Both the position numbers and the translations under genes were made by a program. A DNA stretch of 64,000 nt from Mangifera indica (Eukaryota; Streptophyta; Magnoliopsida; Sapindales; Anacardiaceae): positions 15,523,622-15,587,621 of the forward strand of contig NC_058147.1 of the NCBI RefSeq assembly GCF_011075055.1. Direction: 5' to 3'. This document shows, piece after piece, positions 1 through 11,030 of the stretch. The notes under the pieces were generated by a model. That model did not search any database, was not told the DNA's origin, and worked only from the letters and a program-made list of their open reading frames with translations. Each line of letters begins with the position of its first letter. The stretch's first letter is position 1.

Positions 1-397
1 GGTTTTTAGACAATCATAGCAAAAACAATAAAACAAAATTTAGAGTAGTGTTTTCTAGACAATCATAACAAAAAAAAAAAAGGAAAACAGATTATGTTTT
101 GCAGAAAATAGAAAAATTAATTAAAATATGTTAAAAAATATGAACTTTGAATATTTGGATCAAATGAAGGACATTTGATATAATTCGAGATTCGATCAAC
201 TTTAAACATAGATTCGATTTGATTTGACTCGAATTCACATTATGCATTTGTACTATGTAAATGGAAATACATTTTCAAATGATCACAAATCATCCACATT
301 TATCTTAACAAGCACAAACATCACATATTAAATAGCATAATCAAATAAGATACCATAATAAAGTTAACAGAGTCAACAATTTTTATTAATGAAAGCA
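1..397 (-). other. 3' non-coding tail of SIRE-like element S1
   Basis: On the minus strand this stretch follows the stop of the S1 RNase H. It is very AT-rich, with a poly-A tract near 70-80, and holds no gene. A long untranslated region between pol and the 3' LTR is usual in SIRE-type copia elements, so I read it as that. No LTR start or polypurine tract can be fixed, and the element probably continues beyond the left edge of the window. Confidence 0.4.
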
Positions 398-960
398 TTA
401 AACACTTACTTGATTTATGTTAATCATACCAAACTCTCTTTGAATAAAACAAAAGCAATCATTATTAAAAAACTTAGTAAAAATGTCAGCAAGTTGATTG
501 TTAGTATCAATAAATTCAATCCGAATATCACCCTTACTAACATGATCACACAAAAAGTGATGTCTGATGTTTATGTGCTTTGTCCTAGAATGCAAGATAA
601 GATTTTTGGAAAGTTGAATGATAGTTGTATTGTCACAAAATATAGAGATGTTTTTCATTTCAAAACCAAAATCCATAAGTTATTGTTTCATCTATAAGAG
701 TTGTACATAACAACTAGCCATGGAAACTTATTCAGCTTTCATAGTAAATGTTGCCACTGAATTTTGTTTCTTTGAAAACTGAGAGACAAGCATGTTACCT
801 AAAAAATGATAAGTGCCACTTGTGTTTTTCCTATCTATTCAACATCCTTCAAAATTGATATCTGAAAATGCTCATAATTCAAATAAGGAACCCTTAGAGT
901 ACCATAAACCAACATTTTGGGTTCCCTTAAAGTATCTCAAGATTCGTTTCATGACATTTA
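398..960 (-). pseudogene. S1 RNase H, degenerate
   Basis: This is the C-terminal RNase H domain of the S1 copia polyprotein, which would remove the RNA strand of the RNA-DNA hybrid during reverse transcription. The open part (398-676) contains the motifs HSRTKHINIRHHF and QLADIFTKF, typical of the copia C-terminus. The part toward 960 still reads as RNase H (SGTYHFLGN and a TMKAE motif close to the usual TxEAEY) but has several stops. The terminal 92-codon frame is the only uninterrupted piece. It is certainly a retrotransposon remnant and not a host gene. Confidence 0.8.
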
Positions 961-2075
961 GATGTGATTCCTTAGGATTCCCTTGAAAACTTGCACACAT
1001 GCATACACTAAACATGATATCGAGCCTAGATGTTAGTTAAATATAACAATGCACCCATCATGCTTTTATATGCTTTGATTTCAACACTTTTACCTTTCTT
1101 ATCCATATCTAATTTTAGAAAAGTACTCATGGGAGTGGGATGCTCCTTGGCATCTTGCATGTTGAACCTTTTGAGAAGATCTTTGACATATTTGGCTTAG
1201 TTTAGCAAAATCCCTTCCTTTGCTTTTTTAATTTAAAGTCCTATGAAGTAGTTAAGCTCTCTATCATGTTTATTTCAACTCACCCTGCATCATCTTAGAA
1301 AACTCTCTATAAAGAGACTCATTAGTAACACCAAAGATGATGTCATCAATACAAATTTGACCAATCAAAATGTCTTACATATGCCTTTCTGTAAATTAGG
1401 GGGTATCTACTTTTCCTTTTAAAAAACCATTTTCAATTAAGAAAAGACTTAATCATTCATACCAAGCTCTGGGAGTTTGCTTTAAACCATATAAAACTTT
1501 TCTTAATCTAAACACATGACTTGGAAATTCATGATTTTTGAAACTAAGAGGTTGTTCAACATAAACCTCTTATTGAATGAAACCATTTGAAAAGACACTT
1601 TTAATATCCATTTGAAATAATTTGAAATCAAAATGACATGCATATGCAAGCAACATCCTAATTGTTTCTAATCAAGCTATAGGTGTTTAAGTTTCATTAA
1701 AATCAATACCTTCCCCTTGAGAGTACCCTTGAGCTACTAGTCTTACCTTGTTTTGAATAACAATGTCAGACTTATTCTCTTTGTCTCAGTATACCCATTT
1801 TGTGCCAATAGTGGGATGATCCGTTGGCCATGGGACTAGTTCTCAAGCATTACTTCTTTCTAATTGGTTAACTCTTTTTTCCTTGCAAGCACCCAACTTT
1901 CATCTTTAAGAGCTTTCTCTACCTTCTTGGGCTCTATTTATGACAAGAATGCCATAAATTGGCATGTATGTTTCAATGAAGCTTTAGTTTTTACTTTTTG
2001 GGTAGGGTTTCCAATAATCATTCCTTCTTTCATTTCGCCCTTCACCCTTGGATACGAGATTTTTCTTTATGGTTC
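961..2075 (-). pseudogene. S1 reverse transcriptase, degenerate
   Basis: This is the copia reverse transcriptase (RVT_2 type), which copies element RNA into DNA. It is broken by many stops and shifts, and no long frame remains. The catalytic Y-V-D-D box is still recognisable at 1,342-1,353 on the minus strand but reads C-I-D-D followed by IIFG, so both aspartates survive and the tyrosine is lost. The N-terminal linker to integrase (about 1,820-2,075) retains the spaced IEPKKVEKAL...ESWVLA pattern of SIRE-like elements. It lies between RNase H and integrase as expected for Ty1/copia. Confidence 0.75.
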
Positions 2076-3060
2076 TTAAGGTTGCATGAGTTCATTCTTT
2101 TGGTCTTCAACCTCAATGTGATGATCTTCTTTCTCTTCTTTTAGTTGAGATAAGTCCTGAATTTGTAGATCCTCTATAAACTTAATGACTTCATCTTTAT
2201 TTCTATTATCTACACACTTAGGAGATTTATCAAATACCACATGGATAGATTCTTCAAATAAGAGAGTTCTCTTGTTGAAGACTTTATATGCTTTAGATGA
2301 AGAAGAGTAACCTAGAAAAATTGCTTCATCCAATTTAGCGTCGATTTTTTTTAAATTATCCTTACCATTATTTAACAAAAAATATTTGCACCCAAAGGGA
2401 TGAAAATATGCAATATTAGGCTTTTTTCCTTTAAATAACACATAAGGAGTTTTCTTGATAATTGGCCTAATCATGGCTTTATTTATGATGTAACATAAAG
2501 TATTAATGGCTTCACCCCAAAAATACTTTGGCAAATCATTTTTACATAACATAGTCCTAGTCATTTCTATAAGTGTCCTATTTCTTCTCTTAGCAATTCC
2601 ATTTTGTTGAGGGGTCATAAGTGCCAAAAAGTTATGTTCAATGCCATGTTCATTATAAAACATTTCAAAATCTGAATTTTCAAACTCATTTCCATGATCA
2701 CTTCTAATGCATGCAATTGTATAACTCACTTGGTTTTACAATTTCCTAACAAATGGTACAAATGCATTGGACGTATCACTTTTATTTACAAGAAGTAAGA
2801 CCCAAGTAAATCTTAAAAAATCAACAACAATTACAAGACAATAATGTTTTTCACCTAGACTTGTAGATCTAAATGGTCCATACAAATCCATATGTAAAAG
2901 TTAAAGGGGTCTTGAAATTAAAACACAACTTTTAGACTTAAAGCAAATTCTTGTTTATTTGTCTTTCATGCAAGCATCACACACATGATCTTTTTTTAAA
3001 ACTAATTTTGGCAAACCTTTTACTAAGTTTCTTTTTGAAAGCTTTTGAAGAATATCAATG
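2076..3060 (-). pseudogene. S1 integrase core, degenerate
   Basis: This is the retroviral-type integrase (rve fold), which would insert the cDNA into the host chromosome. A 217-codon open piece (2,076-2,729) includes IRSDHGNEFEN, with the second catalytic Asp, and TPQQNGIAKRRNRT, the region of the catalytic Glu. The Glu position reads Ala (A-K-R-R-N where V-E-R-K-N is usual), so catalysis is probably lost. The C-terminal part with HPFGCKYFLLN and FLGYSSSSKAYKVFN is typical of copia integrases. The N-terminal half of the core (2,730-3,060) is interrupted by stops. Confidence 0.85.
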
Positions 3061-3575
3061 CTTGCATGTCCTAATCTTCTATGTCATAGCTACATGTCCT
3101 TCTTCTTGGTTGACATGAGACATAGGTCCCTAGATGCAATGTCATGTAAGTCCATAATTTACACATTTGAATACCTATGGCCAATGAATGCAATTGCATT
3201 TGTACTAGCATTAATAATTTCAAAACATAAAGAATAAAAACTAATCTTGAAACCCTTGCCACACAATTGACTTAGACTAAGTAAATTATGCTTAAGACCT
3301 TCAACAAGTAGAACATCATTTATTGAAAAAAAGAGTTACCTATAATGCTAATGTCAATTACTTTTCTTTTAGAGTTATCTCCAAAGTTAACATTACCTCT
3401 ATCTTTAGCTTTCAAAGAAAAGAATAGACTTTTATCTCCCGTCATGCATCTTAAACATCCATTATCTAAATACCACTTGCTAGAAGATCTCAAGGAAGAT
3501 TGCAGACAAGTCTACAAGATAAATTCATCTATTTACATTTTGGTACCCAAATGGCTTTGGGTCTAACAACGTTAG
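3061..3575 (-). pseudogene. S1 protease and pre-integrase segment, degenerate
   Basis: This is the aspartic protease plus the gag-pre-integrase linker of S1. Around 3,431-3,476 on the minus strand the protein reads WYLDNGCLRCMTG. The D-N-G at 3,459-3,467 sits where copia proteases have the catalytic D-S-G, so the Asp is kept and the Ser is changed. Downstream the segments FSINDVLL and LSLSQLCGKG match the linker that precedes integrase. Stops and shifts break the frame. The protease would cut the Gag-Pol polyprotein inside the virus-like particle. Confidence 0.75.
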
Positions 3576-5167
3576 TTTTAAGTGTCTTTTAAGGAACCCA
3601 AACTTTCTTTACTTTGAAAGTTTTACCATTCCTAATTGGACAATGTCTAATAGTATGCCCAATGAATGAACAAAATTTGCATTTCATATGCAATGCATGA
3701 GGTTTCTTTAAAAACCTATATGTCTTTGAAAAAGGGCTACTTTTATTATACTTTAATCTTTTCTTATTAAGACCACTTCTTTGAGATGCAAACATCTCAT
3801 CCAACCTCTTAGTGCCTATTTTAAATTTTTTGAATAATTCATTAGATTTAGATTTTTTTTTCTTTAATTCTTCATGTTCCTCTTTCATGCATGTTATTTC
3901 TTTTAGGCATGAATCCTTTTTATTTCTAACAACATTATACTTCTTAGTCAACTCATCATGATCATGTAGAAGTATATCATGTTCCTTTGTAATGTAAATT
4001 AATTGTTTCTTTAATGATCTATATATTGCTTCTATGTTTTCATACTCATCCATCAAGTTTTCAAATGCATCTTGTAATTCATGTAAAAAGTATGAGTTTG
4101 AAACATTTACCTCATCCTCTGAATCACTCTTAGCCATGAAATATATATTGGCCTTTTTTTCCTCCGACTCACTTTCATCACTTGAGTTGTCACTTCCATT
4201 CCAAGTAGCAGCAAATACTTTTTTCTTTGAATCTCTTCTCATTTTTATCCTTCTTCTTCTTTCTCAGAAGACAATTTTGGTGAATATGACCCAGTTTCTT
4301 GCATTCATAACATATTATCTCATTGTTGGTCTTTTCACCCTTTTCTTTTGTTCCTCTTTGTCTAACAAACCCTTTCCCTTTGTTTCTCCTTAATCTTGAT
4401 AGAAATTTGTTGAACTTTCTAGCTAAGAGACTCACATTATCTTCATCGATGGAAGAATTTCCTTCCACTTCCTTTTCATCCATAACCTTTAATGCAATGT
4501 CTCTTTTAGCATTAACTTTTTCTTCCTTTGGTTTTCTCTTCATTTCATAGGTAAGAAGACTTCTAATAAGTTCATCTATTTCAATCTTGCTAAGATCCTT
4601 AGACTTCTCAATAGTCATTACCTTCATGGTCCACAAATCTAGTAATGATCTCAAAATCTTCTTTACCAATTCGTTTGTTTTCAAGCCCTTTGAGATCATT
4701 CACTAAGTTGGAGAATTACTTGTACATGTCAGTTATGTTTTCTTTGGACTTCATTTCAAATAACTCGTATTCCCAAAAAAAAAGCTCAATCTTTGATTCT
4801 TTAACATGGCTTGTTCCTTTATATTTGGTTTGGAGTATGGTCTAAACTTCTTTAGTGGACTACAAGTAGATACTCTATTAAATTCTATACCGTCAAGAGC
4901 ACAAAACAAGATGTTAATAGCTTTAACATTTAAACTTATCATCTTTTCATCCTCATCATTAAAATCTATTTCATTTTTCGGTTCATTAGTCCTAGGTTCT
5001 ATTGGCACTAAATCACCATGTTCAATAATTCTCTATAATTTAAACTCAATAGACCTAACATGAAGCCTTATTCTAATTTTCCATTGGATTTAATTTGTTC
5101 CACAAAACAAAGGAGGCCTAATGGTGCATTGCCCTTTAGTAAAAATAGGAGTAGGTGTATTAGCCAT
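3576..5167 (-). pseudogene. S1 gag (capsid/nucleocapsid), degenerate
   Basis: Gag forms the virus-like particle that packages element RNA. The likely start is the ATG complementary to 5,165-5,167, giving MANTPTPIFTKG followed by a conserved IRPPLF patch. It lies about 54 bp downstream of the primer site. A UBN2-type capsid core is seen at about 4,190-4,780 (KSKDLSKIEIDELIRSLLTYEM). A CCHC zinc knuckle (CYECKKLGHIHQNC) lies near 4,280-4,320 and a second CCHC-like motif (CKFCSFIGHTIRHC) near 3,650-3,690. Acidic and Lys-rich coiled segments lie between the two knuckles. Frameshifts separate the three main open pieces. Confidence 0.8.
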
Positions 5168-5220
5168 TAGGAAAGAAGATCGTTTCTCTAAAAATCATTA
5201 AACTTTAATAAAACTAGAGT

Positions 5221-5236
5221 TCAGGCTTTGATACCA
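5221..5236 (-). promoter_or_regulatory. S1 primer binding site (initiator Met-tRNA)
   Basis: On the minus strand this reads TGGTATCAAAGCCTGA, two bases inside the LTR end at 5,239. TGGTATC(A)(A/G)AGC complements the 3' end of plant initiator methionine tRNA and is the usual minus-strand primer site of copia elements. It fixes the orientation of S1 and the inner edge of its 5' LTR. Confidence 0.85.
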
Positions 5237-5238
5237 AT

Positions 5239-5930
5239 TGTTAAACACTTTTGTAATGACTAATATGAACCTAGAAAAGGGGTAAATAGGTTCTTAATAA
5301 TAAATTAAATGATACACTTTAATATATTCCAGAGCAAACTTTACTGAACACATAAAAGCAACAATGGTAATAAATTAACAACCAAATTATGCTTTTATAG
5401 ATTCACACTGATAATAAATTTTGCACTAGAAGTAATTAATAGCAACAGTAGAAGAATTAACAATAACAACAATAAATAACAATTCCAACGGTAACAACAA
5501 CAGACATAATTTAAAGAGTTTGAGTTGTAGAAATACTCAATTAAAGTGGCTTGAAACTTTCTCCTGCAAGCTTCTTACGTCCATTTCTCCAAGCAAACTG
5601 CCTTAAAGTTCCACAATCTTTTGAAAATTTTTTTACATGTAGTATATTTGGGATTGCGCCCACTACACGAGTTGATACAGGATTACGTCTATAATGTTTA
5701 ATTACAATGAGATAAATATATTAATACCTCTATAAGGTTGTATATAAAAGTTTGAGGGTACAAAACTCTTAATGAATAAAAGTGGATGCTTAGTGAGAGC
5801 GACATAGAAATCGGAGTAATTTTTGTTTTTCTTCTTAGCTTTGTAGATTTTTCTAACCTTTTTCTCCTCAATTAACTAAGTTTAAAATTGTTAATTTATA
5901 TTTATTGAGCTAATTAAGTCAATGACATAA
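5239..5930 (-). repeat. S1 5' LTR (inner edge certain, outer edge approximate)
   Basis: The inner edge is the sequence TGTTAAACAC on the plus strand, which is the ...TTAACA end of a minus-strand LTR directly before the primer site. The U5-like part carries the poly-pyrimidine/CCCC motif (complement of gaaaaggggtaaatagg) that SIRE-type LTRs show near their end. No second copy is visible in the window, so the outer edge is only a guess from where the plus-oriented S2 LTR seems to begin. No gene is seen here. Confidence 0.5.
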
Positions 5931-6972
5931 AATTCTTATGATTGAAAGACAGACAAAATGTATGTTTTTCATCCTTTCATACATCAAACTCTTATCCCCA
6001 AAAATAGGGATGCCCATTCCTATGATAACGACACCCATTCCCTTGCCTGGGGTATCTATTTCTCTGTCAGTCCATTACTAGTCCTTTATTGTCTGAAGCT
6101 TCTAGAACTGATTTCTAAAGGTACAAAAAAGGATGCTTGTCCCTCAAGTGGTGAATTTTAATAATTCGACCATTGGATAACTATTTTGAAGTCATCAAAG
6201 TCAGAATGTGTAAGAGGTGGCTTGTCCCTCAAAATAGGATGCTCGTCCTATTGTGTTTTCAAGGCCAAAACATCATTTTCAAAAGCTCAACAAATATATT
6301 ATCCCAATCAATAGTCATTTGAGCTATTCTAGCCATCTAAGACTATAAATTGAAGACGCTTTAATAGGGAATAGGTTAGAGAATATAATGTAAACAACTT
6401 ATACTCTTTTCTTCTCCAATTCCTCGCACACAAGCTCATAACTCAAGATTTGTGCTCATTTTCTTGTATCAGCCTTGTAGAGGCATTCACAAACATTACT
6501 TTCTATATTCAAACACTTAGGCAAAATCCCAAATAACTATTATGGTGTGTGAAATCTTAGATAACTATTGAGTTGGATACAATCTTGGATAACTAGTGTA
6601 TGTAGGAGAAACCCTAGAGAACTATTATGAAGAGACACTATCTTTATGAGTTAAACTTCAAGCAGGTTGCTTGAAAAAGTGGACGCAAAAGGCTTGGAAG
6701 AGAAAGCTCTGAACTATTATCAATCTTGAGCATTTCCTTTCCTTACTCTCTTTACTTTATGTTTTATATTTGTGTTATATATTTTGATAATTTGTTGAAT
6801 ATTGTTTATGATTAATTACTTGAGTTTGCTAATTATTAGATTTGTTTGAATATCTTGTTGAATGTATTTGTTTGGTTATGGCTGATTATAAATTTGTTCA
6901 AGATTTTTTACTTGGTCAAAAGTTTTTAGATAATCCTATTCACCCCCTTTAGGATTATTTTTCATTTGATAT
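5931..6972 (+). repeat. S2: solo or truncated SIRE-type LTR
   Basis: This segment reads as a SIRE-family LTR in the plus direction. It has two related GATGCTTGTCCCTCAA / GATGCTCGTCCTATT stretches near 6,132 and 6,239, a TATA-like box at 6,343-6,350, a pyrimidine-rich transcript start region and a terminal CCTATTCACCCCCTTTAGG motif near 6,937-6,955. The last is the usual LTR-end signature of this group. No primer site or gag follows; the sequence switches directly to family A reverse transcriptase at about 6,973. The left border is approximate. Its opposite orientation to S1 means the two SIRE LTRs sit tail to tail. Confidence 0.5.
6343..6350 (+). promoter_or_regulatory. TATA-like box in S2 LTR
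   Basis: The sequence CTATAAAT lies about 70 bp before a CT-rich stretch (6,405-6,425) that looks like the transcript start region of the LTR. It is a plausible core promoter for the S2 element. It was recognised by sequence and position only. Confidence 0.4.
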
Positions 6973-8082
6973 TTTTCATGTATATAAGAAGGTCAATGAG
7001 AGCATAGTTGTATTTATAGTATTGTAGTCAATGACATCTTGATTATTGGAAATGATATACCGAACTTGCAATCAGTAAAGGTTTGGTTATCCGAGTGTTT
7101 CTCCATGAAATACTTATGAGAAATAACCCACATTCTTAGGATTAAAATTTGTTGAGATAAAAAGTGTAGACTGCCTAGCCTATGTCAAAACATGTACATA
7201 GACAAGGTGTCGAAAAGATTCTATATGGAAGAATACAAGAAAGGATTTTTGCCTATGTCTCATACTGTATATTTTTGAAAGAGATGTGTCCATCTTCATA
7301 ATCTGAAAGAGAATAGATAAGTAGGATTCCATATATATTGGCTATAGGATTCATTATATATGTCATGCTATATATGAGGGTTGATGTCTCATACACCTTG
7401 AGTGACTGTAGTAGATATCATTCTGATCTAAGTGAAAAACATTAGATGATTATTAAGAATATCCTAAAGTACCTGAAAAGGACTAAAGATGCGTACTTGG
7501 TTTATAGAAGAGATTCTGAACTCACAATTAAAGGCTACAGTGATTCCATTTTCCAAACTGATCAAGACTATCAGGGTTTATTTTATTTGAATGATGGTAC
7601 AGTCAATTAGAAAAGTTTTAGCAAAGTATAACAACTGATTCTATAATGAAGTTTGAGTGTATTACCCTTTTAGAAGCGACAAAAGAGGTTGTATAGATAA
7701 ACAAGTTTATGACATAACTTGGATGGTTCCAAGCATTACTGAGTTGATTGAACTTTATTGCAACAATAATGGAGCAATTGCTTAGACAAAATAGCTACGG
7801 TCTCATCAGAGGTCTAAGCACATACTCAAACGAGCAACAATAATAGAGTAATTGCTTAGACAAAGTAGTTGCAGTCTCATCAGAGGTCTGAGCACATACT
7901 TAAACGATATCACTTAATTCAAGAGATTATTCAGCGAGGTGATATATAGAGTAAGAGGATTGATACAGATGACAATTTAGCTAACCCATTGATAAAGCCT
8001 ATGTCATAGTAGAAGCATGACTTGCATGTAACAAGATTGGCATTAGATACATGATCGATTGGCTATAGTATAAGTGGGATAT
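6973..8082 (+). pseudogene. A1: family A copia RT C-terminus and RNase H, degenerate
   Basis: This is a 5'-truncated family A copy. It begins inside the reverse transcriptase, just before the catalytic box. That box reads L-stop-S-N-D in place of L-Y-V-D-D, so it has lost the first Asp and gained a stop. It continues through the RT connection region and RNase H to the polypurine region (GTGGGAT) before the LTR. The same stretch can be lined up with 31,837-32,801, 40,925-41,947 and 48,925-49,929. Stops occur throughout and no long frame remains. A 74 bp tandem duplication lies in the RNase H part. Confidence 0.8.
7761..7908 (+). repeat. 74 bp tandem duplication in A1 RNase H
   Basis: The stretch starting CAACAATAATGGAGCAATTG at 7,761 is repeated with a few changes from 7,835 (CAACAATAATAGAGTAATTG), giving a period of 74 bp. 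The other family A copies have the segment once. It is therefore a local duplication private to A1, and it shifts the frame. Confidence 0.85.
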
Positions 8083-9597
8083 TATTAAGGTAGATGCCCT
8101 AAAGTCAACTGAATTAACATTTGTAATTGTAATTTGTCTCATTAATTAATAAAAGCATTTATAGTTATTCATTTCATATGTTTGGCTATTATATAATTGT
8201 GTAAATAACATACCCTTAGAATGATAAAATTATGACGAAAAGATCAGACAACTGATTGTGGGAACTCTACACACACATTAAGTGGTTATTCTAAAAATGT
8301 CTATAATCTTGACATTATAGTAACCAATTGCACATGTAATGGTGATGGGATTATCATAGTGTTGAGATACCCTACCAAACGGTGGTAACAATTCTCATTA
8401 GATGGTTGCTTTAGTTTCATGGAACAAATCCTCTTAACACTATAAGTGCATGTGATATTTTGACTTGAAATTGTCAGATCATCTCGTTAAAGGACTGGTA
8501 TAGTTTGACCTTATCCAACATATCGTCATAATAGGGGTATCATAAACATAATGATTGGCCATATCATGATATGCATAGAGGCTACAGCTTAAACGAAGAT
8601 ATTTCATATGCGAATGCTGAAAAAAATTCATAATTGCTTGAACCTATGAGCACAGTGGGATGAGGTTGTAAGCTAATCCATGTAATTCATTAATGTTTAT
8701 CAACTCATATTGAGGAACTATTGAGATAAACACACTTCTATGCCTTAACCTTAAGAGATATCGGTCAACGAAAGTATTAAATTGCAAGTAATTGTGATGT
8801 TGTAAAAGCTTATAGAGATGTTTGCTGCCACTTTATTGTTCGGGTGGCTATGATGCTTTGTTATAGGCCTAACTTGGTTTATATCTGAATTAGACCCAAA
8901 TTTAGACACTATCAGTCAGATAAAGAGGCAAGGACAGTTTGACGACAATCATGGGATCACGGAAATAGAGAAAGTATGGATGTGATTTTTTCATAATTAT
9001 TTAGTGTGCACAGTGCCACTTGGCATTGTGCAAATGCACTATATGATTTTGACCGGACCCACTTAGAAGTCTAACTAAGCAAGGCCAAAGGAAAAATGTG
9101 AGTCAACTAGTAAAGTTAACTCGTGGATAATGTGTTTTAGTTAAAAAAGAATTCTTTAGAGTCCTTGCATTAAAACTTTCAATAAGAACTCTTAGACAAC
9201 TTATCACCTAAGTAGTTAAAATCCTATCTAACATAGGATTCATGCACACCTTATAAATAAAGGTGTTTGGTTTGAGTCAATTTTTTTTTAAACAATAAGA
9301 AAACACATATATCCTAAACAAAATTTCTTTTCACTTTATCGTGATCCAATTTCCATGATTTAGTCAATAAAAGTCCTAGTAGCCTTCTTTCTGAATCACT
9401 TCCCATTCGTGCTCTAATGGATAACAAGGCACTACCTCAAGAGGGTTTGGTAGTGATCTTTGCATAAGCATGTGAAGTCATAGAGGAGCCAACAGCATAG
9501 GTATAATTTCTAAACACACTGTGTGTTTAACATATTCATGAATCTATGCATTAAAATGGGTATCTCTTATGGGTTTTAGGATCTTTGATATATTCAA
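8083..9597 (+). repeat. A1 3' LTR, lacking its last few dozen bases
   Basis: The LTR begins TATTAAGGTAGATGCCC (other copies begin TGTTAGGGT-AGTGCCC) directly after the A1 polypurine region. It runs collinear with the family A LTRs at 41,948-43,593 and 30,738-31,452. It belongs to subtype A-I, whose middle contains a GTGCATGGTGCCACATGG-like block and a CCTTATAAATAAAGG TATA region. The terminal segment ending ACCC-AACA is missing: the sequence departs at about 9,597, where the B1 element begins. No gene is present. Confidence 0.8.
9251..9260 (+). promoter_or_regulatory. TATA box of family A subtype A-I LTR
   Basis: TTATAAATAA follows GCACACC and is conserved in the same place in two other A-I LTRs (31,065-31,074 and 43,189-43,198). 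Conservation among copies and position in the LTR support a core promoter at the U3/R border. Confidence 0.6.
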
Positions 9598-9740
9598 AAA
9601 CCCCATGATCATCCCACTATGTTTTAAATTATGCATATATGAGATGTATGTATGTCATGTTTAGTTGAACATAATTAAAATTAAGTTAAACCTACCTAAA
9701 TAAAATTATTAAATCTATGCTTCCCATCATGGGATAGCTA

Positions 9741-10081
9741 AATTCTATAACATAAATTTTAATATCCCAAGAATTTTATTATGTGAAGGATGTAAGATTT
9801 ATGTCATTGAATTAAATTTATCATGTTTTCAAGTGATTATTTTCATCATAACCAAGAATTCTATTATATGAGGACATAATGAAAATATCATTTCAAGAAA
9901 GCATGATGGTTCAGATTTAACTAGCCAAGGTACCAAGAATTCTATTATATGAGCTATCTAAAGTGAAGGGCATGCTAAATGAATCAAGTCTTATATACGG
10001 ATATAAACGGAAAGCATTTGCTACTTATTAAATTTAATTAACCGAGATTTTTATTACGTGAGGTTAATTACATTTAGTAAG
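9741..10081 (+). repeat. B1 leader: array of long stem-loops with a shared loop
   Basis: Three clear hairpins lie in the untranslated leader. Their arms are 9,741-9,767 with 9,788-9,813, 9,821-9,853 with 9,872-9,906, and 10,024-10,043 with 10,062-10,081. The stems differ from one another, yet each encloses nearly the same 18-20 base loop, close to AAGAATTCTATTATGTGA, bordered by CC and GG. A fourth copy of the loop (about 9,932-9,952) has weaker arms. B2 repeats the arrangement near 57,150-57,410. The function is unknown; an RNA structure used in packaging, translation or reverse transcription is one possibility. Confidence 0.7.
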
Positions 10082-10299
10082 AATTCAATTCCCACTAAGA
10101 AATTTAGTCTAACAAAATTTTTGGATCCTATCTAAGGGAATATAGGATTCAAATAAAATAGTGGGAGCTAATGAGATTATGCAATAAAAGAGTTTTAAAT
10201 TCATATGCATACAAAAAAAAAAACTAATAAAAATTAAATTTTTTTGTAGTATTTTTTAAATGATTATGATAAGGAAAGAAAAGAAATAACTAATAATGT

Positions 10300-11030
10300 T
10301 TTGCTATGAATTCTGGATAACAATATATTGACCAGACCAAACTTTAAAGATTGGCTAAGAAATCCGAGAATTGTTGTCACATTTGAAAAGGTTACATATG
10401 TATTGGAAGCACTCATACTATTTGACTTGGCTTTAGATGCCATGATGATGAAAATGAAGTTTTTGAAGCCTGGCAAGACATAATTTGAGAGCCAGAAGCT
10501 ACATGCTAGCTTCAAGGAACAGAGAGCTCCAAACAAAACATGAAAACATGTTGAGTGCATACGATATACTCATGGCCTTAAAAGAGTTGTATGGCAAGAA
10601 CTCACAAGTGGTTAAGTATGACCATATCATTAGAATGATAAATATTCTGGAATAACTAAATGTCTATGGGGTTATGATTCCCTACAAAATCAAAGTGAAT
10701 CTGATTCTCCAATCCTTCTTGAATAGTTTTAAAATGTTTATAACAAATTACAATCTAAATAGAATTAAGCACACACTTCTAAAGCTTTTGAAAAAGGTTC
10801 AGGAATTTTGTAAGCAAGGGAAAGGGCATGGGGAAGTAGACATTTCCCCCACGAGTGGAGCAAAGAAGAAACACAAATGACCTTGGAAAGGTCCACAAGT
10901 TGGACCAAAGAAAAAGAACTTTAAAAAAGATCAACCTAATATAGACAAGGCCGAGGCAAAAGGGCAATGTTTCCATTACAACAAGGACTGACACTGGAAA
11001 AGGAATTGTCTTATATACTTTTAGAGTTTG
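10300..11030 (+). pseudogene. B1 gag, degenerate
   Basis: This is the capsid/nucleocapsid protein of family B. The UBN2-type core reads in pieces, for example NLILQSFLNSFKMFITNYNL (about 10,690-10,760), which lines up with B2 at 57,985-58,045. A zinc knuckle at about 10,947-11,010 reads CFHYNKD-stop-HWKRNC. Its second Cys is changed to Tyr and its Gly codon has become TGA. Frameshifts occur near 10,445 and a stop near 10,652. Gag would form the particle and bind element RNA. Confidence 0.75.

Larger units (their letters stand above)
1..5930 (-). mobile_element. S1: degenerate SIRE-like Ty1/copia retrotransposon
   Basis: Read on the minus strand the order is LTR (5,239 upward), primer site, gag, protease, integrase, reverse transcriptase and RNase H. 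The order integrase before reverse transcriptase defines Ty1/copia. A long gag with a zinc knuckle and a long 3' non-coding tail suggest the SIRE lineage. All frames are interrupted, so the copy should be unable to transpose by itself. The outer ends are uncertain: no target duplication could be matched, the 3' LTR is not in view, and the upper end is approximate. Confidence 0.8.

Noticed and set aside
5958..6161. 67-codon frame near the start of S2
   Set aside because: It coincides with LTR sequence that shows SIRE-type signatures, and there is no homology to a known protein.
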